A stretch of 64,000 nt of DNA from Rhizobium lusitanum (GTDB lineage: Bacteria; Pseudomonadota; Alphaproteobacteria; Rhizobiales; Rhizobiaceae): the NCBI RefSeq assembly GCF_014189535.1, contig NZ_CP050308.1:1364001-1428000 (forward strand), written 5' to 3'. The notes under the pieces were generated by a model that saw only the letters and a program-made list of their open reading frames with translations, was not told the origin of the DNA and ran no database searches. Both the position numbers and the translations under genes were made by a program. Shown here one piece after another: positions 34,520 to 42,513 of this stretch. Positions within the stretch are counted from its first letter, which is position 1. Every line of letters starts with the position of its first letter.

Positions 34520-35332
34520 TCAAGCCTGCACGTCTTCGACAAAACCCTTAAAAGAGCAACAGACATCCTGCTGCCATGACGGCTTGTCCTTCGACTGCCC
34601 GCCGTAGAGGGTGGGCCAGCCTGTCCCGGCGGGGAGGACTTGCTGGCGAACACGGACGCCTGCCTCCTCGAGGCGGCGTCCGTATTCCATGCTCTCGTCG
34701 CGGAGCGGGTCGTCCTCGGCCGTAAGCACTAATGCCGGCGCGAGGCCCGAAAGCCGCGAACAATATCGAGGCGCCGCATAGGGATGACAGACACCACCCA
34801 GAAAACCCAGGTATCGGTTCCAGCCTTCCGTCCAGCGCTCGCGCATGCCGCTTTCCTCCGCCTGGAGGAAAGATTTCGATCCCATGAAGGGATCAAGGAG
34901 CGGCGATATCAACACCTGTCCGTCCAGCGAACCGGGCATCTGATCGCGCGCCTTTAAAGCAACACCCGCCGCAACATTGCCACCCGATTCCTCACCGGCG
35001 ACAAACAGCAGCGACTTTTTCGCTCCGCCCAGCTCAAGCATGTTCCGCTTGTTGCCGAGGTAGGCGAGAATCCCGTAGGCGCATTCCAGCACCTGTGGAA
35101 AGGCATTCTGATTGCCGCTGGTATAGTCGGCGGCAATCACGATCGCACCGGCCTCCGCAAGACTGGCGGCGACAGGCCGTACGGTTGCATGCTCGGTATC
35201 CAGAAAGGCGCCACCATGCAGATAAAGCACGATCGGTGCCGCCTTCTTGAGACCCTCGCCGTTATAGATCCGCGCTGCGACCGGTCCCGTAGGCACGTTT
35301 TCCAGCACAACATCTTTCCACGGCGCGCTCAT
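34520..35332 (-). CDS. Alpha/beta hydrolase-fold protein (HSL-like) lacking the usual Ser and His
   Basis: About 270 aa. The oxyanion motif LYLHGGAFLD (HGGAF at 39-43) and the acidic-residue motif TAEDDPLRDE are typical of the hormone-sensitive-lipase group. The nucleophile elbow reads AGEESGGNVAAG instead of GDSAGGN: Glu stands where Ser should be and Ser takes the next place. The C-terminal HGF is replaced by AGTGWPTLY, with no His. Catalysis by the normal triad looks impossible. I chose ATG 35332 (AAGGA upstream); the frame opens at 35383. It diverges from a LysR regulator and has no partner downstream before the efflux operon. Confidence 0.8.
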   Translation of the reverse strand: MSAPWKDVVLENVPTGPVAARIYNGEGLKKAAPIVLYLHGGAFLDTEHATVRPVAASLAEAGAIVIAADYTSGNQNAFPQVLECAYGILAYLGNKRNMLELGGAKKSLLFVAGEESGGNVAAGVALKARDQMPGSLDGQVLISPLLDPFMGSKSFLQAEESGMRERWTEGWNRYLGFLGGVCHPYAAPRYCSRLSGLAPALVLTAEDDPLRDESMEYGRRLEEAGVRVRQQVLPAGTGWPTLYGGQSKDKPSWQQDVCCSFKGFVEDVQA

Positions 35333-35468
35333 GAACCCAAATCCTTGTCTATTCTGTCGAACATGCCCCTTTCCTAAAGCCATTTCACAGGCTTGGCGAT
35401 CATGTTCAGGAGAATGCGGCTTCTAGCGCCCCGTACCGCATTGCAACAATCATGAAGACAACATATTG

Positions 35469-35521
35469 TTATTCCGTTCTGAGAATAAGTGACCTATATT
35501 CGATCAGACTATTCGCGAATA
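35469..35521. promoter_or_regulatory. AT-rich LysR-type boxes between hydrolase and LysR genes
   Basis: TTATTC-N8-GAATAA (35469-35488) and the perfect palindrome TATTCGCGAATA (35510-35521) share the ATTC/GAAT half-sites and lie about 40 bp apart in an unusually AT-rich stretch. Two related sites in a divergent LysR promoter fit the recognition and activation sites of such regulators. Confidence 0.5.
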
Positions 35522-35565
35522 ACAAACAATCGAACTCTTTCTCTGTGCTCGAAGGGCACCATGGA

Positions 35566-36477
35566 ATGGACCAGCTATCAGCAATGCGGGCATTCGCACG
35601 CGTAGTGGAGACGGGCAATTTCACCCGCGCCGCCGCAACCCTCTCCATGCCGAAGGCGACGGTGACGACGCTCATCCAGTCGCTCGAGGCGCATCTGCAT
35701 GCCAAGCTTTTGAACCGCACCACCCGGCGCGTCATGGTGACGACCGATGGTGCCCTCTATTACGAACGTGCCATTCAGATCCTCTCCGAAATCGACGAAC
35801 TCGACGGCAGCATCAGCAATTCGCAGAGCCTGCCGAGCGGCCGCCTGCGCGTCGAAATGGCCGGCGCCTTTGCCGAGCGGATCGTCATGCCGGCGCTGTG
35901 CGATTTTCACCAGCGCTATCCCGATATCCATATCGACCTCGGCGTCGGCGACCGGCTCGTGGATTATCTGGCGGAGAACGTCGATTGCGCGCTGCGCGCC
36001 GGAATGCCGAGCGATCAGTCGCTGATTGCCCGGCGCGTGGGCGAGATGCAATTCGTTACCTGCGCCGCGCCTCTCTATATCGAAAAATTCGGCATACCCG
36101 AACGACCGGAAGAGCTGGAGAGCAGTCACTATGCCGTCAGTTATTTTCGGGCACAGACAGGCCGGACGATCCCTTTCGAATTTCATCGCGGCAACGAGTC
36201 CTTGGAAATCAACCCTCGCTACATAGTCTCGGTCAACGACAGTCGCAGCTATGTCAACGCCGCGACGACCGGCCTCGGTATCGCCCAGATTCCCACTTTC
36301 ATGGTTCGCGACGAACTCGCCAAGGGGGACCTTATGCCCGTTCTCACCGGCTGGAGCCGCCCGCCTGTGCCATTGCATATCGTCTATCCCCCAAACCGGC
36401 ACCTGAGCAACAAGGTGCGCGTCTTCGTCGACTGGCTGGCAAAGTTGCTGGTGACAGCGAAGTTGAACGAAGCCTGA
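35566..36477 (+). CDS. LysR family transcriptional regulator
   Basis: A 303-aa protein of the AaeR/DsdC-like large LysR group. The DNA-binding part is MDQLSAMRAFARVVETGNFTRAAATLSMPKATVTTLIQSLE, and the effector domain covers about 90-295. The ATG at 35566 has GAAGGG nine bases upstream and gives the usual family start; the frame extends 38 codons further into the operator region and is not used. It probably controls the divergent hydrolase-fold gene and perhaps the efflux operon beyond it. Confidence 0.9.
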   Translation: MDQLSAMRAFARVVETGNFTRAAATLSMPKATVTTLIQSLEAHLHAKLLNRTTRRVMVTTDGALYYERAIQILSEIDELDGSISNSQSLPSGRLRVEMAGAFAERIVMPALCDFHQRYPDIHIDLGVGDRLVDYLAENVDCALRAGMPSDQSLIARRVGEMQFVTCAAPLYIEKFGIPERPEELESSHYAVSYFRAQTGRTIPFEFHRGNESLEINPRYIVSVNDSRSYVNAATTGLGIAQIPTFMVRDELAKGDLMPVLTGWSRPPVPLHIVYPPNRHLSNKVRVFVDWLAKLLVTAKLNEA

Positions 36478-36487
36478 CATGTGCGCT

Positions 36488-36513
36488 AACCGCCTCCCAA
36501 TTGGGAGACGGTT
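36488..36513. terminator. Hairpin terminator between convergent LysR and CMD genes
   Basis: AACCGCCTCCC, loop AATT, GGGAGACGGTT: an 11-pair stem with one mismatch, followed on the plus strand by CTTCCC. It starts ten bases after the LysR stop and also faces the convergent gene. The U-run is short. Confidence 0.6.
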
Positions 36514-36532
36514 CTTCCCGGCGAGATCCAGA

Positions 36533-36991
36533 TCAGTTCCAGGAGGCTCCTGCCTGCTGCCGCACCGTCGCGTTCAACCGGTTCCAGACATTGTCGACCG
36601 CGATCGAAACAATCAGAGCGGACAGCGCTGTCTCGTCGTAGTGCCGGGCAGCCTCGTTCCAGATCTCGTCGCTCACGGCCTCCGGCCGGTCGGCAAGCCG
36701 GGTTGCGGCTTCGCCAAGCGCAAGGGCAGCGCGCTCAGCCTCGGTGAAATAGGGCATTTCGCGCCAGGCGGAGACGCCGACGATACGCTCGATCGTCTCC
36801 CCGTCCTTCTGCAGCTTGCGGAACCCCATGTCAGTGCAGACGCTGCAGCCATTGATCTGGCTGACACGCAGATGCACGAGGTCCATGGTGTTTTCCGACA
36901 CGCCGCGACCCTTGAGCGAGGCGCTAAGCGCCATCAGGGCCTGCAAGGTTTCCGGCAGGACAACAGCGGGGTTTTTCATACGGGCTTGCAT
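36533..36991 (-). CDS. Carboxymuconolactone decarboxylase (AhpD-like) protein, probable ECF41 target
   Basis: A 152-aa helical AhpD-fold protein. The redox pair is in INGCSVCTDMGFRK; the His that usually follows (CxxC-x3-H) is Gly here. AAGGAG precedes the ATG at 36991, with another ATG three bases earlier. It is transcribed away from an ECF sigma gene. Such neighbours are the defining targets of ECF41 sigma factors, and a matching promoter lies on this strand at 37082-37108. It may act as a peroxidase or thiol reductase of unknown substrate. Confidence 0.88.
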   Translation of the reverse strand: MQARMKNPAVVLPETLQALMALSASLKGRGVSENTMDLVHLRVSQINGCSVCTDMGFRKLQKDGETIERIVGVSAWREMPYFTEAERAALALGEAATRLADRPEAVSDEIWNEAARHYDETALSALIVSIAVDNVWNRLNATVRQQAGASWN

Positions 36992-37046
36992 CATTCTCTC
37001 CTTGGATGTTTTGATCTTGACGATGTCGCTCCCCGTGCCGATCCAT

Positions 37047-37073
37047 TGTCACATCAGCCGGACCTCGTTCGTC
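37047..37073 (+). promoter_or_regulatory. ECF41-type promoter upstream of the sigma factor gene
   Basis: TGTCACA (37047-37053), 16 bases, then CGTC (37070-37073). This equals the consensus reported for ECF41 promoters (TGTCACA-N16-CGTC). The start codon of the ECF gene is 36 bases after the -10 element, which suggests autoregulation. Confidence 0.75.
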
Positions 37074-37081
37074 ATAGGCAT

Positions 37082-37108
37082 GACGGAACAGGATGAGGGA
37101 ATGTGACC
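37082..37108 (-). promoter_or_regulatory. ECF41-type promoter directed at the CMD gene
   Basis: On the minus strand GGTCACA (37108-37102), 16 bases, then CGTC (37085-37082): the ECF41 consensus with one change in the first base. It points toward the CMD gene, whose ATG is 90 bases downstream. The -35 element ends one base before the sigma factor start codon. Confidence 0.68.
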
Positions 37109-37109
37109 G

Positions 37110-37994
37110 ATGGACGAAAAAAAGTGGCAGGCGGAAAAATTCGAGGCCAACCGACCGCATCTGCGCGCCGTTGCCTATCGCATGCTGGGCTCACGGACGG
37201 AGGCGGAGGACGCGGTGCAGGAGGCATGGCTGCGGCTCAGTCGCTCGGATGTATCCGAGATCGATAATCTCGGCGGCTGGCTGACGACGGTCACCGCCCG
37301 CATCTGCCTCGACTGGCTGCGCAGCCGCAAATCCCGGCGCGAGGAGCCACTGACCATCCGCGTCCCCGAACCTGTCGTCACGCACGAGGCCGGAAACGGC
37401 ACGGATCCGGAGCAGGATGCCTTGCTCGCCGACTCAGTCGGTCTCGCGCTGCTGGTCGTGTTGGAAAAGCTGGCGCCAGCAGAGCGGCTGGCCTTCGTGC
37501 TGCATGATATGTTCGACATGGCCTTCGATGATATCGCTCCGATCGTCGGGCGCAGCACGGTCGCCACGCGCCAGCTCGCCAGCCGAGCCCGCCGGCGAGT
37601 TCAAGGAGTGCCGGCCACGGCAGAGATAGACCTCAGCCGCCAGCACCATCTGGTCAATGCCTTCTTCGTGGCATCGCGTAACGGCGACATGACGGCGCTT
37701 CTGACGGCTCTCGATCCCGACGTTGTCTTCCGCGCCGATGCGGTGGCGACCCGGATGGGGGCACTTGCCGAAATCCGCGGCAACTCCGCCGTTGCCGAAA
37801 CCTTCCGCGGCCGCGCCCAGGGCGCCCGGCTTGCCGTCATCAATGGTGCAGTCGGCGCCGTCGTTATCCTCGGCGGACAATTACGCATCGCGCTTCGTCT
37901 CACCATGGCCGGTGATGGCAGGATCATGGGTATCGACGCGATGGCCGATCCCAAACAGTTGCGCAAGCTCGAGGTCTTGCTGATCGATCCATGA
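37110..37994 (+). CDS. ECF RNA polymerase sigma factor, ECF41-like (SigJ type) with SnoaL-like C-terminal domain
   Basis: A 294-aa sigma factor. Region 2 spans about 10-75 (LRAVAYRMLGSRTEAEDAVQEAWLRL) and region 4 about 110-165 (LAPAERLAFVLHDMFDMAFDDIAPIVGRS). A linker with VPEP (85-88, compare the WLPEP motif) and a SnoaL-like extension (about 178-294) ending ADPKQLRKL (compare NPDKL) replace an anti-sigma factor; in ECF41 proteins this extension itself controls activity. The DGGGK-type motif of classical members is degenerate here (ATRMGALAEIRG). Two ECF41-type promoters lie in the divergent gap. Confidence 0.92.
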   Translation: MDEKKWQAEKFEANRPHLRAVAYRMLGSRTEAEDAVQEAWLRLSRSDVSEIDNLGGWLTTVTARICLDWLRSRKSRREEPLTIRVPEPVVTHEAGNGTDPEQDALLADSVGLALLVVLEKLAPAERLAFVLHDMFDMAFDDIAPIVGRSTVATRQLASRARRRVQGVPATAEIDLSRQHHLVNAFFVASRNGDMTALLTALDPDVVFRADAVATRMGALAEIRGNSAVAETFRGRAQGARLAVINGAVGAVVILGGQLRIALRLTMAGDGRIMGIDAMADPKQLRKLEVLLIDP

Positions 37995-37999
37995 ACAGC

Positions 38000-38761
38000 T
38001 CATCCCATTCGCGTCGGGCTCGTCCCCGTCAGCCGGCGAAACATGGCGATGAAGGCGGAGGCGCTGCCATAGCCGAGCTGCGTCGCGATTCGCTGCACGG
38101 GCTCACCGGCCTCGATCAGCGCCAGCGCCTCGACGAGCCTCAGCCGTTGACGCCACTCGTTGAAGGAGATGCCGAGATCGTCGTGGCAGCGGCGGGAGAG
38201 CGTCCGCTCGGTCGTTCCCATCCGGCGCGCCCATTCCGCCAACGAATGGCGATCGCCGGGATCGGCCTGCAACGCTTTCAGCACCGGACCGAGTAACGGG
38301 TCGTCAGACAGCGGCAGATAGCTTTCGCAGCGCGGGGCAAGGCGGATCTGATCGACCAGGACCTGCGCCAGCCTCAGGTCTTCCTCCGTTTCCGGAAGCG
38401 TAACATCGCGGACGGCGAAGTCCGCCAGGATCGCCTTCAGCAATGGGCTGATACTCAGCGTTGAAGGCTCAGCCGGTAGGTCGGCGCAGAGCGCCCGCTC
38501 GACATAGACGGTGACATAATGCAGGTCATGCTGGTTCCACGCGCCATGCATCGTATCCGGCGGCAGCCAGATGGCATAATGGGGTGGAGACAGATAGCGC
38601 ACGCCCTCGATGACAAACTCGGCGACGCCCATAAGGGCATAGTTGAGTTCGCCCCACGGCTGGCTTTTGGCCGGGAAGACCGTGCCGCCCTTGTAGTTCT
38701 CCGTCCGAAAGGAGACCGGGCGCGGCGGATCTCCCTCAATGCGTGGTTCGTGTGCCGCCAT
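38000..38761 (-). CDS. AraC family transcriptional regulator with cupin sensor
   Basis: A 253-aa protein. Residues about 10-95 form an AraC-type cupin (PWGELNYALMGVAEFVIEG...PPHYAIWLPPDTMHGAWNQH). The C-terminal pair of HTH motifs is about 150-250 (HSLAEWARRMGTTERTLSRRCHDDLGISFNEWRQRLRL, then VQRIATQLGYGSASAFIAMFRRLTGTSPT). It diverges from an EamA exporter across 128 bases and probably controls it, as NimR controls NimT in E. coli. Its stop lies five bases from the convergent sigma factor gene. Confidence 0.92.
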   Translation of the reverse strand: MAAHEPRIEGDPPRPVSFRTENYKGGTVFPAKSQPWGELNYALMGVAEFVIEGVRYLSPPHYAIWLPPDTMHGAWNQHDLHYVTVYVERALCADLPAEPSTLSISPLLKAILADFAVRDVTLPETEEDLRLAQVLVDQIRLAPRCESYLPLSDDPLLGPVLKALQADPGDRHSLAEWARRMGTTERTLSRRCHDDLGISFNEWRQRLRLVEALALIEAGEPVQRIATQLGYGSASAFIAMFRRLTGTSPTRMG

Positions 38762-38889
38762 CCCCTGCTCCGATATGTCCGCAATCCGCTACCTATGTCT
38801 GATATTCGCTATATACCAGAAACCGGACAGCCGATAAAAGCAACACCGACGAAATCCGACAAGGCCGACCATCCGACAGGAGGACCGCC

Positions 38890-39861
38890 ATGAGCAACAA
38901 CCAGACTTCTCCCGCCAACGATACCGCCGCCATCCTGACGAGCGCGGCGCTGGCGCCGCTGCTCACCGTCCTCATCTGGTCCGGCAATACCGTTGTCACC
39001 AAGGCGGCCGCCGGCGTCATCTCGCCCGGCTCGATCTCCTTCTATCGCTGGCTGCTGGCCTTCCTCATCCTGCTGCCCTTCGTCGGCCCGGCCGCATGGC
39101 GGAACCGCGCGCTTCTCGGCCAATACTGGCTGAAGCTCGCGACCCTCGGCGCACTCGGCATGGTCATCTACCAGAGCCTCGCCTATGAGGCGGCCAAGAC
39201 CACCTCGGCGGTCAACATGGGTGTGATCGTGGCGCTGATGCCGCTGCTGTCGACGTTGCTGGCCGGGGTGCTGGCCGGCGAACGGCTGACGGCGACCAGC
39301 CTCGCGGGTGGGGTCATCTCCCTGATCGGCCTGATTTACCTGACGTCCCAGGGCAATCCCGCGTTTCTGCTGAATGGCAGCTTCCATATCGGCGACGGCT
39401 TGATGATCGTCGCCGTCCTGTCCAACTCACTCTACGGCGTGATGCTGAAGCGCTGGGCGATGCCATTGCCCATATGGCAGCAGCTTTTCTGGCAGATCGG
39501 CTTTTCGACCATCCTGCTGATCCCAGTCTTCCTGATGGGCGATATTTCGCCGATCACGTCCGCCAACCTGCCCTTGATCCTCTACGCGGCCATTCCGACA
39601 TCGCTGCTGGCGCCCCTTTGCTGGATGATCGGCATCCAGAAGCTCGGGGCAGCGCGAACCTCCCTGCTCATCAACCTCCTGCCCATCGTCGTCGCGGCTC
39701 TCGCCTGGGCGGTCCTCGGGGAACAACTACACGCCTATCACGCCATTGGCGGCGCACTCGCCCTCATCGGCGTCGGCATCGGTCTGCGTCAGGCCAAGGT
39801 CGCCAAAGGCGAGGCCGACCCGAGCGCCGATCAGGCAGCTTGGGAAACCGAGGAAGTTTGA
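38890..39861 (+). CDS. EamA/DMT family transporter
   Basis: A 323-aa inner-membrane protein with ten hydrophobic helices in two EamA halves (from LTVLIWSGNTVVTKAA to about residue 155, and from about 165 to 300). AGGAGG lies close before the ATG (GACAGGAGGACCGCC). The substrate is unknown; partnership with the divergent AraC-type regulator suggests an inducible exporter of a small metabolite or toxic compound. The C-terminal tail (AKGEADPSADQAAWETEEV) is charged and cytoplasmic. Confidence 0.92.
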   Translation: MSNNQTSPANDTAAILTSAALAPLLTVLIWSGNTVVTKAAAGVISPGSISFYRWLLAFLILLPFVGPAAWRNRALLGQYWLKLATLGALGMVIYQSLAYEAAKTTSAVNMGVIVALMPLLSTLLAGVLAGERLTATSLAGGVISLIGLIYLTSQGNPAFLLNGSFHIGDGLMIVAVLSNSLYGVMLKRWAMPLPIWQQLFWQIGFSTILLIPVFLMGDISPITSANLPLILYAAIPTSLLAPLCWMIGIQKLGAARTSLLINLLPIVVAALAWAVLGEQLHAYHAIGGALALIGVGIGLRQAKVAKGEADPSADQAAWETEEV

Positions 39862-40432
39862 TACGGCTGCCCTTCGCTCTACGATATCCGGCTGCGCGAC
39901 TCGCCATATGTTCGCCCGGCGCCTGATGAACCTTTCGGCCTTTCAATGGAAACAGGCGCAATCCGCTTTTCTCTGGTACACTAAGACAAAATCGAAGACA
40001 TCGCCCACTTCGAAGAGGTTCTTACCGAGGTCATAGCGCGGCACAGATAAGCCGCGTGTGAGCGGTGGCGGCGCCCGAACAACTCCGCCACCGCAATGCC
40101 TTGCCGCCCCAATCCTGGCCGACGGCATGATGGTGTTCGAAAAAACAAGAGCGAGCAGGCGCGATAGGGCCTGTCATCAATCGAAGGCGGCGCCCGAAAG
40201 GTGATTGTTGACCGACGATTTGACCTCGCCGATATCCTTCCAGAGCCCGGCGACGACGGCAGGCTAGGCCGGCTTTTCCTCTGGCGCCCCTTCAACTCCT
40301 CTGTTAACCACCTCTCCCAGGTAGCAGCGCTATGCTCAAAGGTGCCTGCGACGGATCCGGGTCTTGGCGGAGACCCAGATTCCTGCTGGCGTCATCACTG
40401 AAATAGCAAGATCCCACGAGGAGATATCGTTC
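39862..40432. other. 570-base gap without a supported gene
   Basis: Short frames occur on both strands, but none has a ribosome site or a recognisable product. A minus-strand stretch near 39943-40050 (…RYDLGKNLFEVGDVFDFVL) looks protein-like and could be a worn remnant. The last 30 bases carry the ribosome site of the following MarR gene. Confidence 0.5.
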
Positions 40433-40939
40433 ATGGAGGAACGGTTTTCAGGCGCCGTTTTGCGGCATAACCATAATGGCTCGGAGAAGCGCCCGACCAT
40501 GGGCGAAATTGGGCTCAACCACTTCGCCCCCTATCTGATGAACCGGCTGATAGCACGCTGGAACAACAACATGTCGGAGGAGCTGCGCGAATACGACATG
40601 ACGACCGCGAAGATGCGCGCGCTCGCCATCCTCAGTGTCTCCTCCTCGGTCACTATCAACGAGCTCTCCGTCTTTACCGTTACCGAGCAATCGACGATGA
40701 GCCGAACCCTGGACTCGCTCGAACAACAGGGCTTCATCCGCCGCCAGCCTCGCGCCGAAGACATGCGCGTGCGCGACGTCTCCATCACCGAAAACGGCCG
40801 CGCCGCCTTTGAAAAGGTCTGGCCGACCATATACGATCTGTTCCTGCAGTTGTTCGACGGCGTGGAAGAAGCCGAATACCGCGCCTTCATCGCAACGCTG
40901 CATAAGGTGCTGCACAATATCAGGAAGCATGAGATCTGA
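40433..40939 (+). CDS. MarR family transcriptional regulator
   Basis: A 168-aa regulator. The winged helix is visible as VTINELSVFTVTEQSTMSRTLDSLEQQGFIRRQ, with the wing AEDMRVRDVSITENG. GAGGAG sits nine bases before the ATG at 40433; the frame extends 23 codons upstream without a ribosome site. No divergent partner exists, since the left neighbour is a long empty gap, so its target is not apparent. It is followed by about 200 bases without a gene before the convergent cyclase. Confidence 0.9.
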   Translation: MEERFSGAVLRHNHNGSEKRPTMGEIGLNHFAPYLMNRLIARWNNNMSEELREYDMTTAKMRALAILSVSSSVTINELSVFTVTEQSTMSRTLDSLEQQGFIRRQPRAEDMRVRDVSITENGRAAFEKVWPTIYDLFLQLFDGVEEAEYRAFIATLHKVLHNIRKHEI

Positions 40940-41144
40940 AGGACGAAGTCGTACCAGCTGGGCCAACTCGATGACAAAATGGGGGCGACTGCAGCGACCA
41001 CTGTTCGGGAAAATTTGCCCACCATAAAGCACAGGCAAAATGCGTACGGTGTCAGCTTCGACCGTGAATGCAATCGATACTCGACGCCCGAAACCTACGA
41101 TCCTGAGACCGGGAACAGATCAGCGTCGCAGCCGATGAAAGCCG

Positions 41145-42356
41145 TCACGCTGCCGATGACAGCAGCGTGAACAGCTCCTGCGGCCGGTTGACGCCGCGCA
41201 GCGCGTAGCGGCCGACCGAGACGAGATCGTTGCTCTGATCCGCAGCCAATGTCTCGACGAAATTCGACGACATCAGGATATTGCGGTCGGCCGAACGGCA
41301 CATGGAGGCGATGCGGCTGACCTCGTTGACAGCCGGGCCGATGACGGTGAAATCCAGACGATCCATGCTGCCGATATTGCCGTAGAAAACATCGCCGATA
41401 TGCAGGCCGAGATAGACATCAGTCACCGGCCTGCCCTCGATCTGCCGCTGAGCATTGAGGTCACGCAGCCGCTGGCGCAACAGTGACTCTGCCATCAGCG
41501 CGGCCGCGCAGGCATCAGCGGCGTCTCTTGCCTTGAAGATCGCCAGTGTACCGTCGCCAATCAGCTTCAGCACATTGCCGCCAGCCTCGTGGATCGAGGA
41601 AATCACGGCATCGGCATAGGCGTTCAGCATCGGGATGATTTCATCCGGCTCGGCCGTGTCCGAGATGCGGGTGTAGTTGGCAAGATCGGAGAACCATAGC
41701 GCCGCCGAGATGCGCTCGGCCTTGCCCCGCGTGATCTTGCCTTCGAGAACATGCCGGGCGGCATCCTCCCCCAGATAGACCTCGGCAATGGTGCGGGCGA
41801 TACGGCTGGTACCGGTGCATTTGATCGCCAGGGCCAGAGCCGGCGTAAGCTTGCGCAGTATGCGCAGATCCTCGTCGGAGAACCCCATGGCGGCGGCGGT
41901 GGCAAAATTGGAGTAGAAACAATCCATCTCGCCAATCGTGCCGCCCTCTTCGAAGCGATGCACCATGGCGAGGTAGTCCGTGTGACCATCGGCGTGCAGC
42001 GTATCAAGACCGTAGAAATCGATTGGATCACCGAAGCCGATGCGTCGACGCACCTCGTCCCCGCCTGTGGTGAGCATATGATGGAAGGCCGTCCGTTGCC
42101 AATTCTCGGCGGCGATCCCCTGATGCGACGGGCCATATTCGAACTCGCGCTCGATCGCCTGATTACCATCCCAGCGGAAAGCACGACCTTCGTAGACCGG
42201 ATGCAGCGTGTCCATCAACGTCATGGCGCGATCGACGTTGAGACCATGCCGGCGGCATGCCTCGCAGAAACCCGTCAGGATATCGGCCTCTCCCATGCCC
42301 TTGAGACCGGCCTGCATGAGCCAGCTGGCGATTTCGCCGATGTCCTGTGCGTCCAT
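41145..42356 (-). CDS. Class III adenylate/guanylate cyclase-domain protein
   Basis: A 403-aa protein. Residues 1-210 form a sensory region without transmembrane helices; residues about 215-400 are the cyclase homology domain. The two metal aspartates are visible at D224 (ALWFSDLANYT) and D268 (KLIGDGTLAIF), followed by VYLGLHIGDVFYGNIGSMDRLDFTVIGPAVNEVSRI, which holds the adenine-binding Asp and the transition-state Asn/Arg. The site appears complete, so it should make cAMP (or cGMP). Rhizobia carry dozens of such cyclases with varied N-terminal sensors. Confidence 0.92.
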   Translation of the reverse strand: MDAQDIGEIASWLMQAGLKGMGEADILTGFCEACRRHGLNVDRAMTLMDTLHPVYEGRAFRWDGNQAIEREFEYGPSHQGIAAENWQRTAFHHMLTTGGDEVRRRIGFGDPIDFYGLDTLHADGHTDYLAMVHRFEEGGTIGEMDCFYSNFATAAAMGFSDEDLRILRKLTPALALAIKCTGTSRIARTIAEVYLGEDAARHVLEGKITRGKAERISAALWFSDLANYTRISDTAEPDEIIPMLNAYADAVISSIHEAGGNVLKLIGDGTLAIFKARDAADACAAALMAESLLRQRLRDLNAQRQIEGRPVTDVYLGLHIGDVFYGNIGSMDRLDFTVIGPAVNEVSRIASMCRSADRNILMSSNFVETLAADQSNDLVSVGRYALRGVNRPQELFTLLSSAA

Positions 42357-42452
42357 GGATTATCTCCCGACCCTCTAAAGGATTCGCTTTAATACGAAAC
42401 TTGTAGGCTTGGAATGCCGTACGGCACAAAATTGTCCGGACGGAAGCAAGCG

Positions 42453-42483
42453 ATCGCCGCTCCTGTGGCACAGAAGCGGCGAT
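42453..42483. terminator. Hairpin between cyclase and SDR genes
   Basis: ATCGCCGCT (42453-42461) and AGCGGCGAT (42475-42483) are perfect 9-bp arms with a 13-base loop. It lies downstream of the minus-strand SDR gene and upstream of the cyclase gene. There is no U-run on the minus strand, so terminator function is uncertain. Confidence 0.35.
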
Positions 42484-42513
42484 TTGACACGCCGGAAGGG
42501 TGTCGGCGAAGCT

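Noticed and set aside
39862..40432. Transposase remnant
   Set aside because: A short protein-like run is present on the minus strand, but no transposase motif or inverted ends can be shown.
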